Positions 38,027-46,856 of a stretch of DNA of 64,000 bases are shown in pieces. Each line of letters starts with the position of its first letter. Position 1 is the first letter of the stretch. The stretch comes from Paraburkholderia sp. FT54 (lineage in GTDB: Bacteria > Pseudomonadota > Gammaproteobacteria > Burkholderiales > Burkholderiaceae): contig NZ_CP134195.1 in assembly GCF_031585635.1 (NCBI RefSeq), positions 4,092,001 through 4,156,000 of the forward strand. Reading direction: 5' to 3'. Made by a program: the position numbers and the translations under genes. The notes beneath the pieces are model-generated. The model made no database searches, was not told where the DNA came from, and was given only the letters and a program-made list of their open reading frames with translations.

Positions 38027-39430
38027 TCAGGCGTCGTCCATCAAACGGACCTTAACCTTCTTGCCCTTCACCTTGCCGGCGCTGAGCTTGCGCAACGCTT
38101 CACGCGCGACGCTGCGCTCCACCGCCACATAGGTGGACATTTCTGTCACGTTGATCTTGCCGATCTGCGAGCCGGCGAAACCCGCCTCGCCGGTCAGCGC
38201 GCCGAGCACGTCGCCGGGGCGGATCTTCTCCTTGCGGCCGCCGAGAATCTGCAGCGTTTCCATGGGTGGCAACAGTCGCTCATTGCTCGCTGCTGTCAGT
38301 TCGGACAGCTTGTGCCACTCGACCTCGCGCTTTTGCGCCTGTTCGAGACTGCCGACGCGACCCATCTCGTTCATGCTCGCCAGACTCAGCGCCCAGCCAT
38401 CCTGATCGGCGCGCCCCGTGCGGCCGATCCGGTGCACGTGCACCTCCGGATCCGGCGTCACGTCGACGTTGATCACGGCTTCGAGTTGGGCGATGTCGAG
38501 ACCGCGTGCGGCGACGTCGGTGGCCACCAGCACCGAGCAGCTGCGGTTGGCGAACTGGATCAGCACCTGATCGCGCTCACGCTGGTCGAGTTCGCCATGC
38601 AGCGCGAGCGCATGAAAACCTTGCGCCCGCAGCACGTCGAGCAGATCGCGACACTGCTGCTTGGTGTTGCAGAACGCCAGCGTGCTCACCGGACGATAGT
38701 GGTTCAGCAGCAGACCCACGGCGTGCAGCCGTCCGTCTTCGGTCACTTCGTAGAAGCGCTGACGAATCTTGGTGTTGTCGTGCCGCTCGGCGAGTTTGAC
38801 TTCCTTCGGATTGCGCAGGAATTGCTGGCTCAGTTTGACGATGCCTTCGGGATACGTCGCCGAGAACAGCAGCGTTTGCCGTTCTTTCGGGCATTGCTTC
38901 ACGACGGTGGCGATATCGTCGAAGAAGCCCATGTCGAGCATGCGGTCCGCTTCGTCGAGCACGAGCGTGTTGAGCGACTGCAGCGGCAGGCTGCCGCGCT
39001 CGAGGTGGTCCATGATGCGGCCCGGCGTGCCGACCACGATGTGCGCGCCGTGTTCGAGACTCGCTGTTTGCGGACGCATCGGTGTGCCGCCGCACAAGGT
39101 CAGCACCTTGATGTTTTCTTCGGCGCGCGCAAGGCGGCGGATTTCCTGCGTGACCTGATCGGCGAGTTCGCGCGTGGGGCACAGCACCATCGCCTGCACA
39201 GCGAAGTTGCGCGCGTCGAGGCGCGCCAGCAGCGCCAGCGAAAACGCCGCGGTCTTGCCGCTGCCGGTTTTCGCCTGGGCAATCAGGTCGTGGCCGGCGA
39301 GCGCGATCGGCAGACTCGCGGCCTGAATCGGCGTCATCTCGACGTAACCGAGCTGCGTGAGATTGGCGAGCGTCGCGGGCGGCAGCGGTAGCTGGCTAAA
39401 CGGCGCGCCGGCGGTAGTGGGACTGTTCAT
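38027..39430 (-). CDS. dbpA: ATP-dependent RNA helicase DbpA
   Basis: A DEAD-box helicase that assists late assembly of the large ribosomal subunit. The 467-residue protein has all helicase motifs: Q motif (GYVEMTPIQAASLP), AKTGSGKT, PTRELADQ, GTPGR, DEAD, SAT, ARGLDI and HRIGRTGRA. The C-terminal domain from about 390 (GGRKEKIRPGDVLGALTGEAG...VGKINV-like IGKINV) is the DbpA 23S rRNA-binding RRM. It lies downstream of the zinc-ribbon gene on the same strand, 53 bases apart. Confidence 0.94.
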   Translation of the reverse strand: MNSPTTAGAPFSQLPLPPATLANLTQLGYVEMTPIQAASLPIALAGHDLIAQAKTGSGKTAAFSLALLARLDARNFAVQAMVLCPTRELADQVTQEIRRLARAEENIKVLTLCGGTPMRPQTASLEHGAHIVVGTPGRIMDHLERGSLPLQSLNTLVLDEADRMLDMGFFDDIATVVKQCPKERQTLLFSATYPEGIVKLSQQFLRNPKEVKLAERHDNTKIRQRFYEVTEDGRLHAVGLLLNHYRPVSTLAFCNTKQQCRDLLDVLRAQGFHALALHGELDQRERDQVLIQFANRSCSVLVATDVAARGLDIAQLEAVINVDVTPDPEVHVHRIGRTGRADQDGWALSLASMNEMGRVGSLEQAQKREVEWHKLSELTAASNERLLPPMETLQILGGRKEKIRPGDVLGALTGEAGFAGSQIGKINVTEMSTYVAVERSVAREALRKLSAGKVKGKKVKVRLMDDA

Positions 39431-39483
39431 AGGGTGAGGGCTCGCAATCGGATAAAGCGACTAAGGCGGCTAGGGGCAAAAAA

Positions 39484-39684
39484 CTATTCGGCCATGGGGC
39501 CGGTGGCGGGACGGCCTTCGATCTGCTCGTACAGCACCGAGCCATCGTCCCCGTCGAAACGCTCGACGTAATTGCGCGCGCCGCACATCGGGCAACGGAA
39601 CAGGAGGCCCTGTCCTTCGTTCTTGATGACGACGTCCGATTGCTCCCACTGCGCTTCGCAGGACTGATTTCTACAGGTAAACAC
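39484..39684 (-). CDS. Small zinc-ribbon-like protein
   Basis: A 66-residue product with four cysteines arranged as a zinc ribbon (CRNQSC near the N-terminus and CPMCG in the middle), followed by ARNYVERFDGDDG. Start choice: a GTG at 39684 with GGAG 8 bases upstream gives MFTCRNQSCEAQWEQ. The open frame continues upstream without a better start and would overlap the cadR downstream region. No function is assigned; the small size suggests a structural or nucleic acid-binding accessory. It is probably cotranscribed with dbpA. Confidence 0.65.
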   Translation of the reverse strand: MFTCRNQSCEAQWEQSDVVIKNEGQGLLFRCPMCGARNYVERFDGDDGSVLYEQIEGRPATGPMAE

Positions 39685-39786
39685 GTTGATTCTCCAACTG
39701 GATTCGATTACTGATCCGGCGAGCCGTGCGAACGGCCCGGCCGTGAATGGGACGGTTGCTGCCAAGGTGGCGACGGCTCAAGCTCG

Positions 39787-40218
39787 TCAACCCAGATGCG
39801 TATGCCGCGCGCGCGGTGCGCTCACTTCCATGTCGGTGAGACCCTGCACGATGCCGCAGTCCTCCACGGCCTGTTCGCCGTGGCATTGCTCACGCAGCGT
39901 GGTCAATTGCGCTTTCAGCTGCTTCAGTTCGTCGATGCGCATGTCGACGTGCGCGATGTGCTCGTCGATCAAGGTATTGATGCCGCCGCAGCCGTTGGCC
40001 GGCGCGTCGGTCAGACGCAGCAACGCACGGATTTCGTCGTGAGTCATGTCGAGCGCGCGGCAGTTCCGGATGAAGCGCAGGCGTTCGACGTGCTTGGCCG
40101 TGTAACTGCGGTAATTGGCCTCGGTACGCTCCGCTTCGGGCAACAAGCCCTCTTTCTCGTAGAAACGGATGGTTTCGGTCGTGCAATGGGCGATTTTCGC
40201 CAATTCGCCGATTTTCAT
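39787..40218 (-). CDS. cadR: MerR-family heavy-metal regulator (CadR/PbrR type)
   Basis: A 143-residue MerR-family activator. The N-terminal winged HTH (MKIGELAKIAHCTTETIRFYEKEGLL) is followed by the dimerisation helix. The metal site is formed by Cys77, Cys112 and Cys121 (NGCGG, QCHGEQAVEDCG), and a short His-containing tail (RHTHLG) ends the protein, a pattern like Cd/Pb-responsive CadR. It is divergent from a P1B metal ATPase gene, with the MerR-type promoter between them. It should repress, then on metal binding activate, that promoter by untwisting the spacer. Confidence 0.88.
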   Translation of the reverse strand: MKIGELAKIAHCTTETIRFYEKEGLLPEAERTEANYRSYTAKHVERLRFIRNCRALDMTHDEIRALLRLTDAPANGCGGINTLIDEHIAHVDMRIDELKQLKAQLTTLREQCHGEQAVEDCGIVQGLTDMEVSAPRARHTHLG

Positions 40219-40238
40219 GGACCCTCCGGATGGCGGCC

Positions 40239-40269
40239 TTGACCTTGTAGTGGCTTCAAGGTGTTTACT
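40239..40269 (+). promoter_or_regulatory. MerR-type promoter/operator of the metal ATPase gene
   Basis: TTGACC (40239-40244) and TTTACT (40264-40269) are separated by 19 bases, longer than the optimal 17, which is typical of MerR-activated promoters. A dyad with arms ACCTTG (40242-40247) and CAAGGT (40257-40262) fills the spacer. Confidence 0.85.
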
Positions 40270-40297
40270 AGACCACAAATCGAACCAGGAAGCCACC

Positions 40298-42649
40298 ATG
40301 CCTCGAACCGACTACGCCGAAGCCGACTGCCTCGAACAGGCGAAAGCCCACGCGGACGGGCACCAAGGGCGCGCTCACGCCCACGACGCGAACTGCGGTC
40401 ATAGCCATGACGCGCATGACCACGACCACGATCATGGCGGGCGCCCCCACGCACACGCTCACAATCATGCCGACTCGGCTTGTTGCGGGACAGCGGCGGC
40501 CGTATCCGCACCGATCCCACTGCCGCGATCCGAAGCCGTCGGCAGCAACGTGCGCACCGCCATCCGCATCATGCAGATGGATTGCCCGACCGAAGAAGCG
40601 CTGATCCGCAAGAAATTCAGCCGCATGCCGCACGTGCGCAGCATGGAGTTCAACCTGATGCATCGGGTCCTGACGGTCGTCCACGCGCCAGAAACGCTTG
40701 ATTCGATCCTCGCCGCACTTCGGTCGCTCGACTTCACGCCCGAACTCGCCGACGCCGGTCCGGACGCCGCTCCCGCAGCAGCCCCGCACGCGCCGCCGAC
40801 ACCGTGGTGGCCACTGGCGCTCGCCGGGATAGCCGCGGCGGGCTCAGAGGCCGCTGGCTGGCTCGGCGCGCCAGCATGGGTGCCAGCGGGTCTGGCGATC
40901 CTCGCCATCCTGTCCTGCGGGCTCACGACGTACAGGAAGGGTTGGCTCGCGATCCGCAATGGCAACCTGAACATCAACGCGCTGATGAGCATCGCGGTGA
41001 CCGGCGCGTTGATCCTGCGCCAATGGCCGGAAGCCGCGATGGTGATGGTGCTCTTCACCATCGCCGAACTGATCGAGGCGAAGTCGCTCGACCGCGCCCG
41101 CAATGCGATCCAGGGCCTCATGCAGCTCACGCCCGACCAGGCCAGCGTGCAACAACCGGACGGCAGCTGGCGGTCAACTGACATCAAAGCAATTGCGCTC
41201 GGCGCGGTGGTTCGCGTGAAACCGGGCGAGCGGATCGCGCTCGACGGCGAGATCGTGACAGGCCGCTCGAGTGTGGATCAGGCGCCGATCACCGGCGAAA
41301 GCCTGCCGGTCGACAAGGCGGTGGGCGACGCGGTGTTCGCCGGCACGATCAACCAGACCGGCTCGTTCGACTATCGCGTCACCGCCGCCGCCAGCAACAC
41401 GACCCTCGCCCGCATCATCCATGCAGTCGAGGAAGCGCAAGGGACCAAGGCGCCGACGCAGCGTTTCGTCGATCAGTTCGCCCGCGTCTATACGCCGATC
41501 GTGTTCGCCGTTGCGCTCGCCGTGGCCATCGTGCCGCCGGTGCTGTTCGGCGGGTCGTGGCAGACGTGGGTCTACAAGGCACTGGTGATGCTGGTGATCG
41601 CCTGCCCGTGCGCGCTTGTGATCTCGACGCCGGTGACCATTGTCAGCGGTCTAGCCGCGGCGGCCCGCAAAGGCATTCTGATCAAGGGCGGCGCCTATCT
41701 CGAGCAAGGCCGCAAGCTGACCCGCCTCGCGCTCGACAAAACCGGCACGCTCACCCACGGCAAGCCCGTGCAAACCGGGTTCGAAATACTCGCCGAGGTC
41801 GACGCCGTCCGTTGCCGCGTGTTTGCGGCGAGCCTTGCGGGCCGCTCCGATCATCCCGTATCGATGGCGCTTGCGGCGGCAGCAAAGGCGGACGACATCG
41901 CCAACGTTACAGTCGGCGCCTTCGAGGCGCTCGCGGGACGCGGCGTGCGCGGCGAGATTGACGGCGTGCCTTATTGGCTTGGCAATCATCGGCTGGTCGA
42001 AGAACTCGGGCGTTGCTCCGCATCGCTCGAAGCGCGGCTGGACGCGCTCGAAAGCCAGGGCAAGACCGTCGTGATGCTGGTGGACGCCGAACGCGTGCTT
42101 GCGCTGTTCGTCGTCGCCGATACGGTGAAGGAGACAAGCCGCGCCGCCGTCGCCGAATTGCAGCGGCTCGGCGTGAGCACGGCCATGCTCACCGGCGACA
42201 ACCCGCACACCGCCGCCGCGATCGCGCAGCAGGTCGGTATCGACGAAGCGCGCGGCAACCAGTTGCCGGAAGACAAGCTGAACGCAATCGCGCGGTGGTC
42301 GGAGGACGGCGCGGCGGTCGGCATGGTCGGCGACGGCATCAACGACGCGCCCGCGCTGGCGCGCGCCGACATCGGCTTCGCGATGGGCGCGATGGGCACC
42401 GACACGGCAATCGAAACCGCCGACGTCGCACTGATGGACGACGACCTGCGCAAGATTCCGTCGTTCATTCGCCTGTCGAAGGCGACGCATTCGGTACTGG
42501 TGCAGAACATCACGCTTGCGCTCGGCATCAAGAGCGTCTTCCTCGTGCTGACCGTGATCGGTCTGGGCACGATGTGGATGGCCGTGTTCGCCGATGTGGG
42601 CGCGAGTCTGCTGGTGGTGGCGAACGGGCTGCGGCTGTTGCGCAAGTGA
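40298..42649 (+). CDS. cadA: P1B-type heavy-metal-exporting ATPase (Cd/Zn/Pb)
   Basis: A 783-residue P-type ATPase. Residues 1-60 form a His/Asp-rich cytoplasmic segment (HSHDAHDHDHDHGGRPHAH). A heavy-metal-associated domain follows, with a single-cysteine MQMDCPTEE motif instead of CxxC. Membrane metal site CPC lies at 436-438, the phosphorylated Asp480 in DKTGTLT, and GDGIND in the hinge. CPC plus DKTG identifies a P1B pump for soft divalent metals such as Zn, Cd or Pb. It is divergent from cadR and controlled by the promoter between them. ATG at 40298; AGGA upstream. Confidence 0.92.
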   Translation: MPRTDYAEADCLEQAKAHADGHQGRAHAHDANCGHSHDAHDHDHDHGGRPHAHAHNHADSACCGTAAAVSAPIPLPRSEAVGSNVRTAIRIMQMDCPTEEALIRKKFSRMPHVRSMEFNLMHRVLTVVHAPETLDSILAALRSLDFTPELADAGPDAAPAAAPHAPPTPWWPLALAGIAAAGSEAAGWLGAPAWVPAGLAILAILSCGLTTYRKGWLAIRNGNLNINALMSIAVTGALILRQWPEAAMVMVLFTIAELIEAKSLDRARNAIQGLMQLTPDQASVQQPDGSWRSTDIKAIALGAVVRVKPGERIALDGEIVTGRSSVDQAPITGESLPVDKAVGDAVFAGTINQTGSFDYRVTAAASNTTLARIIHAVEEAQGTKAPTQRFVDQFARVYTPIVFAVALAVAIVPPVLFGGSWQTWVYKALVMLVIACPCALVISTPVTIVSGLAAAARKGILIKGGAYLEQGRKLTRLALDKTGTLTHGKPVQTGFEILAEVDAVRCRVFAASLAGRSDHPVSMALAAAAKADDIANVTVGAFEALAGRGVRGEIDGVPYWLGNHRLVEELGRCSASLEARLDALESQGKTVVMLVDAERVLALFVVADTVKETSRAAVAELQRLGVSTAMLTGDNPHTAAAIAQQVGIDEARGNQLPEDKLNAIARWSEDGAAVGMVGDGINDAPALARADIGFAMGAMGTDTAIETADVALMDDDLRKIPSFIRLSKATHSVLVQNITLALGIKSVFLVLTVIGLGTMWMAVFADVGASLLVVANGLRLLRK

Positions 42650-42692
42650 AGGCGCGGCGCCAGGCCGGGACATACACGATGGCTGCTAAAAG

Positions 42693-43745
42693 CTAGTGAT
42701 CAAACGCGCGCTCGGCCGCGATCCGATGGTGACGCGTGCCGATTGCCGCCTTCAACGTATCCGAAGGCCGCATGCCGAAGAGCTTCCGGTAATCGGTCGC
42801 AAACTGGCTCAAGTGCCAGAAGCCCCACGCCGCCGCGACATCCTGCACCGAACGGGATTCGCGCGATGCGTTCGACAGGTCGCGCCGCGCGCCATTCAGG
42901 CGGATCGCGCGCAGATACGTGGCAGGCGCCATGCCCAGCACGTCCTGAAAACAGTATTGCAGCGTACGCCGGCTCACATGGAGTTGCTCGCACAACTCCG
43001 GCACGCTCACTGCCCGCTCGCGATTGATCAGTACATAATCGCGCGCTTTTGATACGATCGACTGACGGCGCGGACGCGCCGGCATCGCAACCGGCTCCGA
43101 GGCCGGCAACGCGCCGACGTCGAAGAGCGAAGCCAGCACCGACGCCTGCAGATTGTTGCGCGCAACCGAAGACAGCGACGTGCCGCACGCCGCGCCATCG
43201 TCGAGCAACTGCCGTAGCGTGGCGCACAACTGCTGCTTGCGAGCCATGCCGATCGGCACGACTTGCGTGGTCGGCACAGGGTCGGTCACACCCACGCACT
43301 CCACATCCGCCGCATAACGGCGCAGCACTTCGCCTTTGACGACCACGCCAAAAATCTCGTAACCCGCCGAGGTCAGCAGTTCGAACTCGATCCCGCCTGG
43401 ACGAAACGCGAGCGCGTCGCCGGCGATCACCTGTGCGTCGATGCGGCCCGAACCGGCGGGGCAAGTCGGGATGCCGAACCAGTACGCGTCCTTCTGCACT
43501 TCGCAGGTTTGCCGCAGCGCATGGCTGGTCGTTTCGACGAACACCTGCATATGATCGAGGCACAACTCCGTCAGGCCGCCGACAAAAGAGCCCGCGGTCA
43601 ACTGATCATAGGTCTGGCTCCAGCCGCGGAGATTGCGGGCCTGCTCGTCGGCGTCGTGCGCGACGCAGGTCTGCACGCAGAAGCTCGGCTGCGGCGTGAG
43701 CGTCGGGCTGGACAGGGTGTCGCTGATCAGCGTGTCAATCGTCAT
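42693..43745 (-). CDS. AraC-family regulator of the ethanolamine/aldehyde cluster
   Basis: A 350-residue protein with an N-terminal effector domain (residues about 20-210) and a C-terminal AraC double HTH (YVLINRERAVSVPELCEQL...SRRTLQYCFQDVLG, then RSVQDVAAAWGFWHLSQFATDYRKLFG). It is divergent from exaC and close to eat-eutBC, the position of EutR-like regulators, so control of ethanolamine genes is likely. The start at 43745 (MTIDTLISD) is preferred because the upstream frame enters the control region. It converges on the metal ATPase gene with 43 bases between stops. Confidence 0.82.
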   Translation of the reverse strand: MTIDTLISDTLSSPTLTPQPSFCVQTCVAHDADEQARNLRGWSQTYDQLTAGSFVGGLTELCLDHMQVFVETTSHALRQTCEVQKDAYWFGIPTCPAGSGRIDAQVIAGDALAFRPGGIEFELLTSAGYEIFGVVVKGEVLRRYAADVECVGVTDPVPTTQVVPIGMARKQQLCATLRQLLDDGAACGTSLSSVARNNLQASVLASLFDVGALPASEPVAMPARPRRQSIVSKARDYVLINRERAVSVPELCEQLHVSRRTLQYCFQDVLGMAPATYLRAIRLNGARRDLSNASRESRSVQDVAAAWGFWHLSQFATDYRKLFGMRPSDTLKAAIGTRHHRIAAERAFDH

Positions 43746-44068
43746 ACCGGATTTGAGCAAACGGATATCGAACGTGCAAGGGAGGCAATTCCCATGCCGA
43801 AAGGATCCGATGCTTGTCCACCTATTTGCATCGACAAACGCCAAAGCCACTGCTCAATTGATGAACAGCGGTGCACGCACTGCTCAGAAACGAACCGTTC
43901 ACTCTGCGCGGATTGAACAGCGTGGCGCGCCATGCCGCGCGCGAGTGCCTGCTGTGCGTGCACGTATCACCAGCGCGGTGCATTGGCACACTTCTGGCTG
44001 TAGCCTCTCGCGGCCAAGCGATATATCTGGCCGAATATACCCCATTCAAACATGTGAGGAGCACACAG
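43746..44068. promoter_or_regulatory. Divergent control region of the AraC gene and exaC
   Basis: A 323-base gap with repeated motifs. CACTGCTCA occurs at 43848-43856 and 43878-43886 (30 bases apart). GAACAGCG occurs at 43863-43870 and 43915-43922. A near-palindrome CTGCTCA-N5-TGAACAG lies over 43850-43868. Nearer exaC, TGGCAC-N7-GGC (43984-43998) has the GG and GC doublets at the spacing of a sigma-54 promoter (-24/-12). It lies about 70 bases before the exaC ATG. No gene is seen. Confidence 0.5.
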
Positions 44069-45589
44069 ATGAATCACGCAGAGATGCAATTTCTGACCAC
44101 CGAATTTCCGTACAAGAAACAGTATGCGAACTTTATCGGCGGCGAATGGGTGAAGCCCGCGGGCGGCGAGTACTTCGATAACGTGTCGCCGATCACTGGC
44201 GAGCCGTTTACGTCGATCCCACGTTCACGCGAAGCCGATATCGAACTCGCACTCGACGCCGCGCATCGTGCGAAAGCAGCTTGGGGAAAGACCTCGGCCG
44301 GCGACCGCGCGAACATCCTGAACCGCATTGCCGACCGGATGGAAGCGAACCTGCAACGTCTCGCCGTGGCCGAGACTATCGACAACGGCAAGCCGTTGCG
44401 CGAAACCATGGCCGCCGACATCCCGCTCGCCATCGATCACTTCCGCTATTTCGCCGGCGCCGTGCGCGCGCAGGAAGGCTCGATCTCCGAGATCGACCAC
44501 GATACGGTTGCGTATCACTTTCATGAACCGCTCGGCGTGGTCGGTCAGATCATTCCGTGGAATTTCCCAATCCTGATGGCCGTGTGGAAGCTCGCGCCCG
44601 CACTCGCCGCCGGCAACTGTGTGGTGCTCAAACCGGCCGAGCAAACACCCGCTTCGATTCTCGTGCTCGTTGAACTGATTCACGACCTGCTGCCCGCAGG
44701 CGTGCTGAACGTGGTGAACGGCTTCGGTCTCGAAGCCGGCAAGCCGCTCGCCTCCAGCAAGCGCATCGCCAAGATTGCGTTTACCGGCGAGACCACGACC
44801 GGCCGCCTGATCATGCAGTACGCGAGCCAGAACATCATTCCGGTGACGCTCGAACTCGGCGGCAAGAGCCCGAATATTTTCTTCGACGACGTGATGAACG
44901 CGGACGACAGCTATTTCGACAAGGCGCTCGAAGGCTTCACGATGTTCGCGCTGAATCAGGGCGAGGTGTGCACGTGTCCGTCGCGTGTGCTGATCGATGA
45001 AAAGATTTACGACCGTTTCATGGAACGGGCGCTCAAGCGTGTCGCGGCGATTACGCAAGGGCATCCGCTCGACACCAAGACGATGATCGGCGCACAGGCC
45101 TCGCAGGAGCAGTTGGAAAAAATCCTTTCTTATGTCGATCTCGGCAAACAGGAAGGCGCCGAATGCCTGATCGGCGGCGAACGCAATGCGCTCGGCGGCG
45201 AGTTGAGCAAAGGCTACTACGTGAAGCCGACCGTCTTCCGCGGCCACAACAAGATGCGCATCTTCCAGGAAGAGATCTTCGGACCGGTGGTGTCGGTCAC
45301 GACGTTCAAGAATGAAGAAGAAGCGCTCGAGATCGCCAACGACACGCTCTACGGTCTGGGCGCTGGTGTGTGGACGCGCGACGGCACGCGCGCCTATCGC
45401 TTCGGTCGGCAGATTCAGGCAGGCCGCGTGTGGACCAACTGCTATCACGCCTATCCGGCACATGCGGCGTTCGGCGGCTACAAGCAGTCGGGCATTGGCC
45501 GCGAAAATCACAAGATGATGCTCGACCATTATCAGCAGACCAAGAACCTGCTGGTCAGCTATAGCGACAAGCCGCTCGGTTTCTTCTAA
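44069..45589 (+). CDS. exaC: NAD-dependent acetaldehyde dehydrogenase (ExaC/AcoD type)
   Basis: A 506-residue aldehyde dehydrogenase that oxidises acetaldehyde to acetate. The catalytic Cys301 lies in [11 protein letters not shown] and the general base Glu262 in LELGGKSP. The nucleotide motif is FTGETTTGR. The characteristic N-terminus of this group ([24 protein letters not shown]) is seen. With eutBC and eat nearby it should remove the acetaldehyde made from ethanolamine; ethanol oxidation is also possible. ATG at 44069 after GAGGAGC. A terminator follows directly. Confidence 0.93.
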   Translation: MNHAEMQFLTTEFPYKKQYANFIGGEWVKPAGGEYFDNVSPITGEPFTSIPRSREADIELALDAAHRAKAAWGKTSAGDRANILNRIADRMEANLQRLAVAETIDNGKPLRETMAADIPLAIDHFRYFAGAVRAQEGSISEIDHDTVAYHFHEPLGVVGQIIPWNFPILMAVWKLAPALAAGNCVVLKPAEQTPASILVLVELIHDLLPAGVLNVVNGFGLEAGKPLASSKRIAKIAFTGETTTGRLIMQYASQNIIPVTLELGGKSPNIFFDDVMNADDSYFDKALEGFTMFALNQGEVCTCPSRVLIDEKIYDRFMERALKRVAAITQGHPLDTKTMIGAQASQEQLEKILSYVDLGKQEGAECLIGGERNALGGELSKGYYVKPTVFRGHNKMRIFQEEIFGPVVSVTTFKNEEEALEIANDTLYGLGAGVWTRDGTRAYRFGRQIQAGRVWTNCYHAYPAHAAFGGYKQSGIGRENHKMMLDHYQQTKNLLVSYSDKPLGFF

Positions 45590-45606
45590 GCCCAGCGTTC
45601 CTGTTC

Positions 45607-45639
45607 GAGCGGGCCGCGTTGCGCGGCTCGCTCTTTTTT
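45607..45639 (+). terminator. Terminator of exaC
   Basis: A 12-bp stem (GAGCGGGCCGCG at 45607-45618 with CGCGGCTCGCTC at 45622-45633, one G-T pair) with a 3-base loop is followed by TTTTTT. It lies 16 bases before the start of the DUF779 gene, so that gene depends on read-through or its own promoter. Confidence 0.85.
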
Positions 45640-45654
45640 CTGCGAGGGCATGTG

Positions 45655-46050
45655 ATGGCTGATGAGAAGGAAGTCGCTCGCGTGATCGCAACGCCTGCCG
45701 CCGTCGAGTTGATCGACAAATTGCGCGCGGAGCATGGCGAGGTGCTGTTCCATCAATCCGGCGGATGCTGCGACGGCAGCGCACCGATGATGTTCCCTCA
45801 GGGCGAGTTCATGGTCGGCTCGTCCGATGTCAAACTCGGCACAATTGCTGGCGTGCCGTTCTACATGAGCGAATCGCAATTCGAATACTGGCGGCACACG
45901 CAATTGATTATCGACGTAGTGCCGGGAAACGGCGGAATGTTTTCTCTGGAGCGGCCAAGCGGTTTACGGTTCTTGACGCGCTCCCGTCTTTTTGAGGACC
46001 ACGAGAATACGTGGCTCGAAACGCGTCCAGTGCAGCGTGCCGATGCTTGA
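45655..46050 (+). CDS. DUF779 protein
   Basis: A 131-residue protein of the DUF779 family, commonly encoded next to acetaldehyde dehydrogenase genes. The segment FHQSGGCCDGSAPMMFP, with its paired cysteines, is the family hallmark. The function is not established; a role supporting aldehyde metabolism is inferred from the association. ATG at 45655 after GAGGG. It converges on eutC with only 5 bases between the stops. Confidence 0.85.
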   Translation: MADEKEVARVIATPAAVELIDKLRAEHGEVLFHQSGGCCDGSAPMMFPQGEFMVGSSDVKLGTIAGVPFYMSESQFEYWRHTQLIIDVVPGNGGMFSLERPSGLRFLTRSRLFEDHENTWLETRPVQRADA

Positions 46051-46055
46051 TTGTT

Positions 46056-46856
46056 TTACGCTGCGTCTTTTGGCTTCGAATCGTCGCTGACGGCGGGCGC
46101 CACCGGTGCGCCTGCCAGCAGCGCGTCGCTGTCGTCTTTCAGGCCGACGCCGGTCAGACCCAAACGCCGTGCATGCGTGAGCAGATAGTGCAGCTTATGC
46201 GCGGCCAACGGAAAGTCGAGTCCTTCAGGACGCACGTTCGAAATGCAGTTGCGCTGCGCATCGCTACAGCCCACTTTCGGCCCGTACGTCAGATAGATAC
46301 CGAGGCTATCGGGCGAACTCAAACCGGGCCGCTCGCCGATCAGCATCACCACCAGTTTTGCATTGAGCAACTCGCCGATCTCGTCACCCAGCGCGACACG
46401 CGCCTGACGCGCGACCACCACCGGGCCGATCCTCCAATCCGCGAGGCGCGGAACGACGGCTTGCAGCAAGGGAAGAGATTGCTTCGACGCGGCGAACGCC
46501 GAAAGACCATCGCCGATCACGAAAACCACTTCGGGCGAATCGTTCGGAACCGCTGCCAGCGCCACGCGACTCTCTTCCGATAAACGTCGCCCAAGATCGG
46601 GACGCCGCAAATAATGCTCGCGATCCGGCGCGGCGCTATGCACGTCGAGCGTCTTGAAGTTTTGCGCGCGCAACTGCTCGTGCAAAACGTCCGTATCGAG
46701 CGGATGGTGCACAGCGTCGCGTGCCTGCGCGTGCGACAGATTGAACGCGAGCAGTGGCGCCGTCGGCAAGCTATTGCCTGCGCGGCCCAGCGCGATGCGC
46801 GCGTTGGTGAACTGCCGCAGCGCGTTCCATGGATTCTTTTCGAGGAAGTCGCTCAT
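46056..46856 (-). CDS. eutC: Ethanolamine ammonia-lyase small subunit
   Basis: EutC is the light subunit of adenosylcobalamin-dependent ethanolamine ammonia-lyase, which splits ethanolamine into acetaldehyde and ammonia. The 266-residue length is typical. Family stretches include TNARIALGRAGNSLPTA, VFVIGDGLSA and MLIGERPGLSSPDSLG near the cobalamin site. Its ATG overlaps the eutB stop by 4 bases, so the subunits are made in balance. An upstream extension of the frame lies inside eutB and is rejected. Confidence 0.95.
   Translation of the reverse strand: MSDFLEKNPWNALRQFTNARIALGRAGNSLPTAPLLAFNLSHAQARDAVHHPLDTDVLHEQLRAQNFKTLDVHSAAPDREHYLRRPDLGRRLSEESRVALAAVPNDSPEVVFVIGDGLSAFAASKQSLPLLQAVVPRLADWRIGPVVVARQARVALGDEIGELLNAKLVVMLIGERPGLSSPDSLGIYLTYGPKVGCSDAQRNCISNVRPEGLDFPLAAHKLHYLLTHARRLGLTGVGLKDDSDALLAGAPVAPAVSDDSKPKDAA

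Noticed and set aside
41651..42673. A long minus-strand frame opposite the metal ATPase
   Set aside because: Antisense of the P-domain coding region; no start signal or family match.
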